Below are positions 17,964 through 26,917 of a DNA stretch of 64,000 bases, one piece after another. Source of the stretch: Enterococcus moraviensis ATCC BAA-383. Its GTDB lineage: Bacteria > Bacillota > Bacilli > Lactobacillales > Enterococcaceae. The notes below the pieces were generated by a model, which was not told where the DNA came from, did not search any database, and saw only the letters and a list, made by a program, of their open reading frames with translations. The position numbers and the translations under genes were made by a program. Location of the stretch: contig NZ_ASWB01000001.1 of NCBI RefSeq assembly GCF_000407445.1, forward strand, positions 620,001 through 684,000. Reading direction: 5' to 3'. How positions within the stretch are numbered: position 1 is the first letter of the stretch; every line of letters starts with the position of its first letter.

Positions 17964-19141
17964 GAAGAGCCATTCATTCAAAAAGCGAGCTGATAAATTA
18001 TGCCTTGTTGCTACCAGTATTTCTTCTGATTCTAGTTGGTTTCATTGCACAATACGGTGCATTTCATGCAGATCCTTCTGTCGAGTCTATTGCACCTTTG
18101 TTAAAAAGGCAACTTCTTTGGACACTTCTAGGAATCCTAACAATGTTTGCAACAATGTTTATTCCAATTAAATACTTGTGGAAATTAACACCAGTCATTT
18201 ATGGGGCTTCCTTATTTTTAATGAGTTTACTTATTAAATTTCATGATCCAGTTATGGCTGTAGCAACAGGAACAAAACGTTGGCTTCGCTTAGGTCCAAT
18301 TTCCTTTCAGCCATCAGAATTTATGAAACTTGGCTATATTTTGATGCTCGCTTATATTGTGACAAAATGCCGACAAAATACATCCAATCCGTCAACATTA
18401 AAAGAAGATTTCCGCTTATTAGGAAAGATGTCACTAGTCAGCCTTCCTATTATGGCGTTGATGTTTTATCAAAAGGACTTCGGAACAAGCTTGGTGTTTA
18501 TTTCAATTTTCCTTGGTGTTGTATTGATTTCTGGATGTTCTTGGAAAATTTTAGCAGTCGGGTTCGGTAGTATAGGTGTACTTGGTGTGAGTAGTATTTT
18601 ATTGGTCTTAACAGAACGAGGACAAAAAATCCTTTCGCTGCTTCATTTTCAGCCTTATCAATTTAATCGCATTCACGCATGGCTTAACCCCTTTGAATAT
18701 GCCGATACAATCTCCTTCCAACAAGCGCGTGGTTTAATTGCTATCGGCTCTGGAGAGATGTTAGGAAAAGGACTGACAAATATGCAAATCTATGTACCTG
18801 TCCGAGAATCTGATATGATTTTCACCGTAATAGGTGAAGCTTATGGATTTGTTGGAACATGTGCCTTGATTTTACTTTTCTTTTATTTGATTTATCAAAT
18901 GTTGATTTGTACTTTAAATGCAAAACGGGAGTTTTACGCTTATATTACAACAGGTGTCATCATGTATTTCTTATTTCATATCCTTGAAAACATCGGATCG
19001 AATATTGGCTTACTACCATTGACAGGAATTCCATTACCTTTTATTAGCCAAGGTGGAACAGCATATTTAGCTAATTTTATCGGAGTCGGCTTGATCCTTT
19101 CCATGTATTATCAAAAAGAAAAAGACTATCCATTTCGATAA
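17960..19141 (+). CDS. RodA-like SEDS peptidoglycan glycosyltransferase
   Basis: A 393-residue polytopic SEDS protein, a paralogue of the preceding gene. Diagnostic are GTKRWLRLGPISFQPSEF, the QARGLIAIGSGEMLGKGL segment, the VRESDMIFTVIGEAYGF loop with its aspartate, and PLTGIPLPFISQGGTA. The last block has Q where most FtsW/RodA proteins have Y (SYGGS), which may mark the accessory subgroup. It starts in the ATGA overlap with the FtsW-like gene. A shared terminator at 19143-19184 ends the operon. Confidence 0.88.
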   Translation: MRRAIHSKSELINYALLLPVFLLILVGFIAQYGAFHADPSVESIAPLLKRQLLWTLLGILTMFATMFIPIKYLWKLTPVIYGASLFLMSLLIKFHDPVMAVATGTKRWLRLGPISFQPSEFMKLGYILMLAYIVTKCRQNTSNPSTLKEDFRLLGKMSLVSLPIMALMFYQKDFGTSLVFISIFLGVVLISGCSWKILAVGFGSIGVLGVSSILLVLTERGQKILSLLHFQPYQFNRIHAWLNPFEYADTISFQQARGLIAIGSGEMLGKGLTNMQIYVPVRESDMIFTVIGEAYGFVGTCALILLFFYLIYQMLICTLNAKREFYAYITTGVIMYFLFHILENIGSNIGLLPLTGIPLPFISQGGTAYLANFIGVGLILSMYYQKEKDYPFR

Positions 19142-19142
19142 A

Positions 19143-19184
19143 AAGAACTATGATGCACGCTTCAAAATATGCATCATAGTTCTT
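19143..19184. terminator. Bidirectional terminator after the SEDS operon
   Basis: A perfect 15-bp inverted repeat (AAGAACTATGATGCA) with a 12-nt loop and T tracts serves both converging genes. Confidence 0.92.
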
Positions 19185-19186
19185 TT

Positions 19187-21790
19187 TTATTTTTGTTTAA
19201 ATGCTGCTATATTGCTGACAGGGAAACTTTCCCCTCTTTTTACTAATTGGATTTGTATCGCTTCTAAACGATACCCATATTTTGCTGTTCCAGCAGGTTC
19301 TCCGTTTTTAGCCCAACCTAACCAACCAAACTCTTGAGCATGTACGCGATAATAAACATCGTATTCTTTCGCCATTTGACCTGTTAATCTGATTTTAGTT
19401 GCTTCAAGTCTTAATTTTTCACCAGACGTCCCACTCAACTGATCGTTTGAAACAAAACCTTGCCAGCCTTTATTTTGAATATGCGTACTATATTCAATCG
19501 ATCCTGAATATGGCGTGTTTTTCAATTTGATTTTAAGGCCTTCCAAACGGTAACTTTTGCCAGATGTTCCAGCCGTTTGTCCATTTGATACATAGTTTTG
19601 CCACCCAATATTCTGAACATGAGTTGAATACATGATCCTTGTATTTAATTTTGACGGATTGCTGATTGGTCCTGGTGCAGCCTGTCCTTTTTCTACTAAG
19701 CGGATTTCAATTCCCTCTAGACGATAAGAAAAGCCTTCTGTCCCAGCCATTACGCCATTTTTAGCCCAATCTAACCAGCCAACATTCTGCGCATGAACAC
19801 GATAATAGATATCATATTGCTCCGATAGTTTACCGGTTAGATTAACTTTGATTGCTTCTAAACGGTAGCCTTTTCCTGATGTTCCACTCATGCCATTATT
19901 TTTCACTTCCGTTTGCCAGCCAATGTTTTGAACGTGCGTACTGTATACAATGTCACCTGGCACAGGTTGATTTAACAGTTTGATTTTGATTGCTTCTAAT
20001 CTAAGCGACTTCCCTTTAGTGCCAGACATTTGACCATCTAGCTTGCTTTCTTGCCAACCTTGACTTTGGATGTGGGTTTGATAAGACACACTCGCCTTAC
20101 TTTCGATTACCGTTACAGTGACAATTTTTGTTGTTGTTTTTAAATTACTGTTTGTCACTATATATTCTACTTGATAGGCACCGACTTTTGTCGTATCAAC
20201 GGTATTTTTCTTTATCCCTACTCTATCTGTTAAATCGCCGTCTACCTTATCTGACGCACTAATAATTGCCTCTTTAAAGTTAAATTTTGAGTTCAATGGA
20301 ATCGTAATATTTTTAACATTTAACACAGGAGCATCCGCTACAACTGTAACCATCGCTTTTTTACTAGTTGATACGTTACTCGTATTTTTTACAGTATATG
20401 TTACTTCATATTGTCCAGCTTTCGACACATTGAAAATACTAGCTGTAACTTTAGTTTTCAAATCACCATCTAATTTATCAGTCGCACTTACGATTGCTAC
20501 TTTTGGATCAAAACTAGTCCCCGCTACGATCGACACATTTTTCACTTGAAGTTCTGGTTTTGGCGCTACAAGATTTACTTTGATTGATTTTGTTGTCGTT
20601 CTGTTACCACTATCAGTAACAGAATATGTCACTTGATAAATACCAACTTTTTTGATGTTAACATTATTTGCGGTTACAATCACTTTTGCTTTTAGATTGA
20701 CTCCGTTATAGTCAACAGCGTCAAACAGAACATCTTTCATCGGATCGAATGAATCTCCTGCAGTTTTTGTAACATCATTAACTGTTAATGTTGGTGGTGC
20801 AATTTTATTTTTAACAGTTATGTCATGATTGACCGACCAATTAGGATTTGTTTTGATAGTTCCATTAAGCGTAGTGGTCCCACTCTTTTTTGCAGTTAAT
20901 AAACCATCAGAATTAATGGTTGCAATCGACGCATTTGACACGGTCCAATTTGTACTTTCATTTGAAATTTTAGCTACAGTACCTGTCCAGCCTCTATTCA
21001 AAATAGAAAGAAAGAATTGGTTGCTATCTCCAACGTCCATAGTCCAAGGACTTCTATAATTTAGTATTAATTTATTGCTGACATCCGTACTGATTGCATA
21101 ACTAACTTTTTGATTATCTGTTCTTTTAAAGTCAGCCACTTGTTTGCTTGAAAAGATTTGAGTCCAAAACATTATACCGCCTTGCGTAAACGACCCTATC
21201 CCAACAGTTTTATAGTTTGGACTCAACATATTCCCTTTATGGCCAGGCGAGTTCATCCAGCCAGTAAATACGGCTTCTGGATCGATATAACCAGCAGCGA
21301 TATTCTCACCTAGATAATAATTTGTAGCATAATTATACTTTTTTAATATCATAGAGAACCCTTCTCCGTTCGGTCGATTATGACTAAAATCCACATTTAT
21401 TTCTGCCGAGCGCTCCATAGCAGCTTCTTGTAACGTTTGATCCATTGCTAACGCTGATAGCCCATTTTTCTTACGTTCAGCATTCATCAGCTCCAAAACA
21501 CGATAAGCAAAATCAAACTTTTTAGTCCCCTGAATCGATAAATCCGCAACAGCCACTCGACTGGTTGCTCTATCTGCTTTTTCTGAATCGGATTCACTAT
21601 TTTCAATTGAAACACTTTCTCCAATGACAGATTTTCCACCACTCTCTTCGATTCTACTCTCTTGTGTTTCATTCATTTGATCCTGATATACCACTTCAGC
21701 TTCAACGGTACTATTGTTAAAGACTGTGATACTAAGCAAACTAAAAACACCAACCAAACATTTTTTTAAAACGCTTCCTTTTTTTTCCAT
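19187..21790 (-). CDS. Large secreted CAP-domain protein with Ig-like and six ChW repeats
   Basis: An 867-residue surface protein. Residues 1-31 form a signal peptide. A CAP domain spans about 97-215, with FSHNRPNGEGF, GENIAAG and WMNSPGHKGNML. A BIG2-like region lies at 245-327. Three DUF5011-type Ig-like domains follow at about 333-407, 412-483 and 488-562. Six ChW (clostridial hydrophobic W) repeats are at 570-605, 615-650, 661-698, 719-756, 766-802 and 812-849. Each has an H-x-Q-x-x-GW core and a YRLEAI-like end. Repeats 1-3 and 4-6 form two similar triplets. There is no LPXTG, so ChW repeats may mediate wall or host contact; this is inference. Confidence 0.88.
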   Translation of the reverse strand: MEKKGSVLKKCLVGVFSLLSITVFNNSTVEAEVVYQDQMNETQESRIEESGGKSVIGESVSIENSESDSEKADRATSRVAVADLSIQGTKKFDFAYRVLELMNAERKKNGLSALAMDQTLQEAAMERSAEINVDFSHNRPNGEGFSMILKKYNYATNYYLGENIAAGYIDPEAVFTGWMNSPGHKGNMLSPNYKTVGIGSFTQGGIMFWTQIFSSKQVADFKRTDNQKVSYAISTDVSNKLILNYRSPWTMDVGDSNQFFLSILNRGWTGTVAKISNESTNWTVSNASIATINSDGLLTAKKSGTTTLNGTIKTNPNWSVNHDITVKNKIAPPTLTVNDVTKTAGDSFDPMKDVLFDAVDYNGVNLKAKVIVTANNVNIKKVGIYQVTYSVTDSGNRTTTKSIKVNLVAPKPELQVKNVSIVAGTSFDPKVAIVSATDKLDGDLKTKVTASIFNVSKAGQYEVTYTVKNTSNVSTSKKAMVTVVADAPVLNVKNITIPLNSKFNFKEAIISASDKVDGDLTDRVGIKKNTVDTTKVGAYQVEYIVTNSNLKTTTKIVTVTVIESKASVSYQTHIQSQGWQESKLDGQMSGTKGKSLRLEAIKIKLLNQPVPGDIVYSTHVQNIGWQTEVKNNGMSGTSGKGYRLEAIKVNLTGKLSEQYDIYYRVHAQNVGWLDWAKNGVMAGTEGFSYRLEGIEIRLVEKGQAAPGPISNPSKLNTRIMYSTHVQNIGWQNYVSNGQTAGTSGKSYRLEGLKIKLKNTPYSGSIEYSTHIQNKGWQGFVSNDQLSGTSGEKLRLEATKIRLTGQMAKEYDVYYRVHAQEFGWLGWAKNGEPAGTAKYGYRLEAIQIQLVKRGESFPVSNIAAFKQK

Positions 21791-21993
21791 TTCATTTCTC
21801 CTTCACCTTTTTTTGCGACGTAATTACCAACATTAAAATAAAACAAGTATTATATAATAAATTGTACCTTAGTATAATAAGGAAATCTATATGAAATATA
21901 TAGAAAATATCAATTTAAAAAGGATTATTTTGAAAAACAGCTTTTAATTTTGGGTTATTGATAAGCAATGCATAGTTTCTTCTCATAAAAAAA

Positions 21994-22024
21994 AGCTGAA
22001 CCCTTATGTATCAAGGGTTCAGCT
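21994..22024 (-). terminator. Terminator of the ireB-ruvX-DUF1292 operon
   Basis: A perfect 12-bp stem (AGCTGAACCCTT) with a 7-nt loop is followed by eight T on the minus strand. Confidence 0.93.
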
Positions 22025-22035
22025 ACTCTTTAATT

Positions 22036-22350
22036 CTATTCTTCTTCTTCGGCCATGAATGTATTGAAAACTTCTTCAATCATATCCCATTCAGCGTCTG
22101 TTTCGATTTGTTGTAATTCGCCTTCTGTTCCTTCGTTGTTTTCGATGTAGGCATATGCTTGTAGCTCAACATCTTCCTCTTCTGGAACACCAGCTGGATA
22201 TAGAAGTACGTAATTTTTACCAAATTCTTCTTGTCCATCAACTGTTAAAAGAATTTCGTATAATGTTTCATTTCCTTGTTCATCAACTAACGTGATGTGT
22301 TCATGTCCTTCATGATCGTGATCATGATTGTGATTGTGTTCTTCTGCCAT
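22036..22350 (-). CDS. DUF1292 family protein with histidine-rich N-terminus
   Basis: A 104-residue acidic protein of the DUF1292 (YrzB-like) family, regularly found after ruvX in Firmicutes. The family core is [20 protein letters not shown]...KNYVLLYP, with a trailing acidic helix. The first 18 residues carry seven histidines ([15 protein letters not shown]), suggesting metal binding. The function is not known. It is the third gene of the ireB operon. Confidence 0.85.
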   Translation of the reverse strand: MAEEHNHNHDHDHEGHEHITLVDEQGNETLYEILLTVDGQEEFGKNYVLLYPAGVPEEEDVELQAYAYIENNEGTEGELQQIETDAEWDMIEEVFNTFMAEEEE

Positions 22351-22394
22351 TGTTATGCTCTCCTTTTATCTTACACTTGTTTTTTACAAGTCGA

Positions 22395-22823
22395 TTAAAT
22401 TTTATTACCAGCGCCATCTAAATAATTTTGTAAAATCATGACAGCAGCTACTTTATCGATTACTTTCTTTCGTTTGGCTCTAGATGTATTCGCTTGTTCA
22501 ACTAACATCCGTTCTGCTTGAACAGTCGTTAATCGCTCATCTTGATACGTAACCGGAATCTGAAACATGTCTTCGATTTTTTTGCCATAGGCCATAGACG
22601 CCTCGGCTCTTGGTCCTATCGAATTATTCATATTTTTAGGTAAGCCTACGACAAAACGAGTCACTTCATATTCCTTAACTAGTTCTGCTAAACGTTCAAA
22701 CCCAAATTCTTCCTGTTCTTCATTGATTCGAATGATCTCCACACCTTGCGCAGTCCAACCAAACGGATCACTCACAGCAATTCCTACTGTTTTCGACCCT
22801 ACATCAAGTCCCATTACTCTCAT
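22395..22823 (-). CDS. ruvX: RuvX/YqgF, putative pre-16S rRNA nuclease (Holliday junction resolvase-like)
   Basis: A 142-residue RNase H-fold protein. The start [27 protein letters not shown] carries the first conserved aspartate (D7). [18 protein letters not shown] and [16 protein letters not shown] are the other family blocks, and the [13 protein letters not shown] tail holds the last acidic residue. In E. coli YqgF takes part in 16S rRNA 5'-end maturation. It overlaps ireB by 4 bp, consistent with coupling. Confidence 0.94.
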   Translation of the reverse strand: MRVMGLDVGSKTVGIAVSDPFGWTAQGVEIIRINEEQEEFGFERLAELVKEYEVTRFVVGLPKNMNNSIGPRAEASMAYGKKIEDMFQIPVTYQDERLTTVQAERMLVEQANTSRAKRKKVIDKVAAVMILQNYLDGAGNKI

Positions 22824-23089
22824 CGAATAGTGATCCCATGATCAGATAAGTAGTATTTAACTAGCTCTTCCATGATCTCATCTCGTTCGTGACGACGAAT
22901 CAAATTTCGAGCGTCTTGATAACGAGGAATGTAGGCCGGGTCTCCAGAAAGTAAATAGCCCACAATCTGATTGATCGGATTATATCCTTTTTCCTCTAAA
23001 GCCTTGTATACAGTAGCTAGAGTCTCACTTACTTCCTTCTTACGACTGTCATCAAAATCAAAACGTACAGTTTCATCTGTAAAACCCAT
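22820..23089 (-). CDS. ireB: IreB regulatory phosphoprotein
   Basis: An 89-residue UPF0297 protein. In Enterococcus faecalis IreB is phosphorylated by the Ser/Thr kinase IreK on N-terminal threonines and acts as a negative regulator of cephalosporin resistance. The N-terminus here, [20 protein letters not shown], keeps T4 and T7. The rest ([36 protein letters not shown]) is typical. It is the first gene of the operon with ruvX, preceded by AGGTG. Confidence 0.94.
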   Translation of the reverse strand: MGFTDETVRFDFDDSRKKEVSETLATVYKALEEKGYNPINQIVGYLLSGDPAYIPRYQDARNLIRRHERDEIMEELVKYYLSDHGITIR

Positions 23090-23343
23090 TTATCTACACC
23101 TCACTTATATTCTATTCATACAGTTTCATTCTACTAAAAACAAGCCAAAACTACAAACAAAACTTAACATTTTCTGCTATATATTAAAGATTTCCTTTAA
23201 TTTTAACAGAATCAACGATTTATTGGACAAATAAATTTGTTTCAAGAGTCATTTAGGTTGAAATAACGAAAGTTTTTTACTACTAGTTGTTTTTTTATTA
23301 TATACTAAATTAAACGCTCTCGGATAAAAGAAAGGAATTTTCT

Positions 23344-23967
23344 ATGCTTATTTTGATTGGAATCATCATCCTACTGTTATTGATTCTCCTTTTTAAAATG
23401 CTATTACAACAATCTAAGAAACCAGCTGGGTTTATTGGTATTTTGATGATGAGGCTTTGGAATAAAACATACTTGCCTCTTGTAAAATGGACCATGGATT
23501 TTATCGAGGTGGACAACTATTCAACGATTTTGGATATTGGTGTTGGTAATGGTGCATCAAGTTTTTATTTATTCAATCAAGATAAGACGTTAAGTATAAC
23601 AGGTATCGATATTTCCAAAGCCGCCATTTTAGAAGCTCATAAAAGAAATCAACAGCAGTTGATTCAATTTGAAATAATGGACATCCATGCACTGACCCTT
23701 GATTCTGAATCGTTCGATCTTGTAACAGCATTCCAAACTCATTTCCATTGGCATGATCTTGATCAGGCTATTAAGGAAATACATCGAGTCTTAAAAGAAA
23801 AGGGTATTGTTGTTTTTGCTTGCGAGAAAACAAAAATACAATATTTTTTGCCAAATTTAAAAAAATCAGTTGATTTTCAAACTTATATGGCAAACTTCGG
23901 TTTTAGCCTAATTGAACAACACGCGACAAATCAATGGATTTTCTATTCGTTTAAAAAACTCAAATGA
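23344..23967 (+). CDS. Class I SAM-dependent methyltransferase with N-terminal membrane helix
   Basis: A 207-residue protein. Residues 2-20 (LILIGIIILLLLILLFKML) form a membrane anchor. The Rossmann methyltransferase core follows, with motif I ILDIGVGNGASSFYLF, TGIDISKAAILEAHKRN, FDLVTAFQTHFHW and EIHRVLKEKGIVVFA. The substrate is unknown. The gene stands alone, has an AAAGGAA ribosome site, and converges on argF. Its last codons lie inside the shared terminator hairpin. Confidence 0.82.
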   Translation: MLILIGIIILLLLILLFKMLLQQSKKPAGFIGILMMRLWNKTYLPLVKWTMDFIEVDNYSTILDIGVGNGASSFYLFNQDKTLSITGIDISKAAILEAHKRNQQQLIQFEIMDIHALTLDSESFDLVTAFQTHFHWHDLDQAIKEIHRVLKEKGIVVFACEKTKIQYFLPNLKKSVDFQTYMANFGFSLIEQHATNQWIFYSFKKLK

Positions 23968-24005
23968 TGCGAAACAAAAATTTTGTCTCGCATCATTTGA
24001 GTTTT
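23955..24005. terminator. Bidirectional terminator overlapping both stop codons
   Basis: A perfect 18-bp inverted repeat with a 15-nt loop spans the last codons of the methyltransferase gene and the stop region of argF, so both transcripts end in the same hairpin. Confidence 0.9.
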
Positions 24006-24939
24006 ATAGATTTGCCATCACTTTGACCATCAAGGCTTTTTGAGCATGTAAACGATTCTCAGCTTCTTGATATATTGCAGAATGCGTGCCATCAATAATA
24101 TCCGCTGACACTTCTTCTCCTCTATGCGCAGGTAAACAATGGAGGAATAGATAGTCTTTTTTTGCTTGAACAGCTAATCGATTGTTGACCTGAAACGTTT
24201 TGAAAACTGCTTCCCGCTCTTTTTGTTCTGACTCATCACCCATACTTGCCCATACATCTGTCACTAAAACATCGGCATTTTTTGCAGCTTGCTCTGGATC
24301 ATTTAGAATTTCGATTTTACTGCCGCTGATTTTTGCATTCTTTTTGGCTAATGCAACAAACTCTTTTTTAGGCTCATATCCTTTAGGTGATGCGATACTC
24401 ACATCCATTCCTACTAAACTTCCACCAAGTAAAAACGAATGCGCCATATTATTACCGTCACCGATATAGGTTAATTTAATTCCTTCTAATTTTCCTTTTT
24501 GTTCATAAATCGTTTGAAAATCTGCTAGGATTTGACAAGGATGATGATTGTCAGTTAATCCATTGATGATTGGTATGGATGCTTCTCCAGCTAATTCTGC
24601 AACCATTTGATCGGAATAAGTCCGGATCATGATTGCATCAACATAACGAGACATGACCTTAGCTGTATCTTTGATTGGTTCCCCTCGACCCATTTGAGTA
24701 CTTTTTGAATCTAAAACAATCGCTTGCCCGCCAAGCTGAATGATTCCTGCTTCAAATGAAACCCGTGTACGTGTACTATTTTTTTCAAAAATCATCGCTA
24801 AAATTTTCCCGGCTAAAACACCACGGTACGCTTCGGGTTTGGCTTTTATTGCAATTGCTAATTCGATGATCGATAAAAATTCTTCTTTTGTTAGTTCTGT
24901 TAAATCTAACACACTTTTTCCATATAATGAATTTATCAT
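24004..24939 (-). CDS. argF: Ornithine carbamoyltransferase
   Basis: A 311-residue enzyme forming citrulline from ornithine and carbamoyl phosphate. The carbamoyl-phosphate site STRTR lies in FEKNSTRTRVSFEAG. HHPCQILADFQT (HPxQ) and FLHCLPAHRGEEV, the ornithine-binding HCLP block, are intact. As the last gene after argD in a biosynthetic cluster it is the anabolic enzyme and not ArcB. The start is ATG 24939 after GGAG. Confidence 0.95.
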   Translation of the reverse strand: MINSLYGKSVLDLTELTKEEFLSIIELAIAIKAKPEAYRGVLAGKILAMIFEKNSTRTRVSFEAGIIQLGGQAIVLDSKSTQMGRGEPIKDTAKVMSRYVDAIMIRTYSDQMVAELAGEASIPIINGLTDNHHPCQILADFQTIYEQKGKLEGIKLTYIGDGNNMAHSFLLGGSLVGMDVSIASPKGYEPKKEFVALAKKNAKISGSKIEILNDPEQAAKNADVLVTDVWASMGDESEQKEREAVFKTFQVNNRLAVQAKKDYLFLHCLPAHRGEEVSADIIDGTHSAIYQEAENRLHAQKALMVKVMANL

Positions 24940-24969
24940 TTATCTTACTCCTATCTCCAAAAAGTTTCT

Positions 24970-26121
24970 CTATGACGCTTCACTATTTAGTACTTTTTCA
25001 AGAATCAATAACCCTTGATTGATTTCTTCTTCGGTGATTGTTAACGGTGGTAACAGTCGCAAGACGGTTTGGCCAGCTTTTAATGTTAGTAACCCAGCGA
25101 TTTGCAATTGATCTACTAGATAGTTTAGCGTATGCGGGTCTTCTACTTCAATACCGATCATTAACCCTTTTCCACGAACTGCTTTGATTTTTGTGTTTTT
25201 TTCGACAATTTTCAATAAACCTGTAAATAATTGCTCGCCTTTTGCTTGAACAGCTTGTAAAAACACAGGTTGATTAATCCGCTCAACAACTTTAGCAGCC
25301 ACACACATCGCTAATTTATTTCCACCAAAAGTTGAACCGTGACTCCCCGGGCTAAAATGACCTGCTAATTCGGCTTTTCCGATCATTGCCCCTACTGGGA
25401 TGCCATTACCTAGCCCTTTTGCTAAAGTAAAAATATCTGGCTCGATTTGGTACTGTTCATACGCGTAAAAAGAACCTGTCCGACCAATTCCTGTTTGAAT
25501 TTCATCAATAATCAGTAAAACGCCAAATTCATGACATAATGCTTGCACCTCTTGAACCCATGACTCTTTTGCAGGTACTACACCGCCTTCACCTTGAATA
25601 AGTTCTAACATGACTGCTGCGGTTTGGTGGTTGATTACGGCTTTTAGTGGTTCGATCTCATTAAATGGAACATAAATAAAATCTGGTACTAAAGGGTCAA
25701 ATCCAGCATGAATACTTGCCTGGCCCGTAGCACTCATCGCCCCATAAGTCCGACCATGAAAAGAATTCGTGAAGGTGATAATTTGGCTTTTTCCAGTTGC
25801 TTTCCGTGCTAATTTTATTGCGGCTTCGTTCGCTTCTGCCCCGCTGTTACAGAAATAACTAACATAGTCTTTCCCATTTGCCAATAACTCAGCCGTTTGC
25901 TCTTGTAAATGGTTCTCATATAAATTAGGGGTATGCCATAATAGATTCGCTTGATCTGACAAAACTTGATTTAATTCAGGATCGTTATAGCCTAAGTTCA
26001 TAACACCAATACCACTAGTAAAATCAAGATAGTTTTTGCCTTTTTGATCGGTCAAGCGATTGGCAGAACCTTTGACCAACTCGAATTCTTTTCTTTGATA
26101 ATTCGGAAATAAATGGCTCAT
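24970..26121 (-). CDS. argD: Acetylornithine aminotransferase
   Basis: A 383-residue class III PLP aminotransferase that converts N-acetylglutamate semialdehyde to N-acetylornithine. It has YFCNSGAEANEAAIKLAR (PLP phosphate site), LIIDEIQTGIGRTG and the PLP lysine in FTLAKGLGNGIP. The GSHGSTFGGN block is also present. The start overlaps the argB stop (ATGA), so it is translationally coupled. Confidence 0.95.
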   Translation of the reverse strand: MSHLFPNYQRKEFELVKGSANRLTDQKGKNYLDFTSGIGVMNLGYNDPELNQVLSDQANLLWHTPNLYENHLQEQTAELLANGKDYVSYFCNSGAEANEAAIKLARKATGKSQIITFTNSFHGRTYGAMSATGQASIHAGFDPLVPDFIYVPFNEIEPLKAVINHQTAAVMLELIQGEGGVVPAKESWVQEVQALCHEFGVLLIIDEIQTGIGRTGSFYAYEQYQIEPDIFTLAKGLGNGIPVGAMIGKAELAGHFSPGSHGSTFGGNKLAMCVAAKVVERINQPVFLQAVQAKGEQLFTGLLKIVEKNTKIKAVRGKGLMIGIEVEDPHTLNYLVDQLQIAGLLTLKAGQTVLRLLPPLTITEEEINQGLLILEKVLNSEAS

Positions 26122-26870
26122 ACAAAAACTCCCTTTCCTTTGATGATCGTACCTGCATGTTGAATTTGATTCGTAATGTGCACTTCTTTTACGCCACCTT
26201 TGATCGCCGTTACCGCACTTTCCAATTTGGGTAACATACCGCCTTTGATGATTTTAGCTGTTTTTAATTTAGGTACATCACTCGTGGAAATTTCCTTCAA
26301 CCACTGATTTTCTTTTTTTACACCTGGAACATCTGTCAGTAAATACAATTGTTCAGCTTGTAATTCTTCTGCGACTTTACAAGCCACGTGATCCGCATTG
26401 ATATTTAACCATTCTCCTGTTTTCGTTAAACCTAAAGGCGCAATGATCGGAATATGTTTTGTTTCAAGTAAATGCTCTAATAGTTCAGTATCGACTTGTT
26501 TGACTTCTCCTACTGAACCCAACCTAGTTTTATCCAAAAATGTACCTGTAATGATTTGACCGCATGACGCGTTTAGCCCAACTACTGAAAAACCCTCTTG
26601 TTGAAAATGTGTTGTAATCATTGGTTGTACTTGACCAATCAAAACCATTCGAGTGATTTTCAAAGTTTCCTCCGTTGTAACCCGCAATCCATCTTGGATT
26701 ACGACAGGCACATTCAAGCGTTGCATCATTTCTGATATGTAGTGTCCACCACCATGAACAATCACAACTTTTTTCCCTGCATTTTGCCACTGTTCAACTT
26801 GTTTAAAAAATGATTTTGTTAAATTATCACTGGCTACTCCGCCCATTTTTATCACAATGACCTTCTTCAT
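26118..26870 (-). CDS. argB: Acetylglutamate kinase
   Basis: A 250-residue amino-acid-kinase-fold enzyme that phosphorylates N-acetylglutamate. The N-terminal KMGG and VIVHGGGHYISEMM blocks are the family's phosphate-binding loops. The INADHVACKVAEEL motif and KGGMLPKLESA are also present. It follows argC by 47 bp. The argJ gene that usually stands between argC and argB is absent. Confidence 0.95.
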   Translation of the reverse strand: MKKVIVIKMGGVASDNLTKSFFKQVEQWQNAGKKVVIVHGGGHYISEMMQRLNVPVVIQDGLRVTTEETLKITRMVLIGQVQPMITTHFQQEGFSVVGLNASCGQIITGTFLDKTRLGSVGEVKQVDTELLEHLLETKHIPIIAPLGLTKTGEWLNINADHVACKVAEELQAEQLYLLTDVPGVKKENQWLKEISTSDVPKLKTAKIIKGGMLPKLESAVTAIKGGVKEVHITNQIQHAGTIIKGKGVFV

Positions 26871-26917
26871 ACTTGTCCCGCCTTCTGTTTTTCATTTCTT
26901 CATTTTTAGTGTATTTT

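Noticed and set aside
22971-23234. Open frame on the plus strand opposite ireB
   Set aside because: It is antisense to ireB and runs into its upstream region, with no ribosome site and no recognisable protein features.
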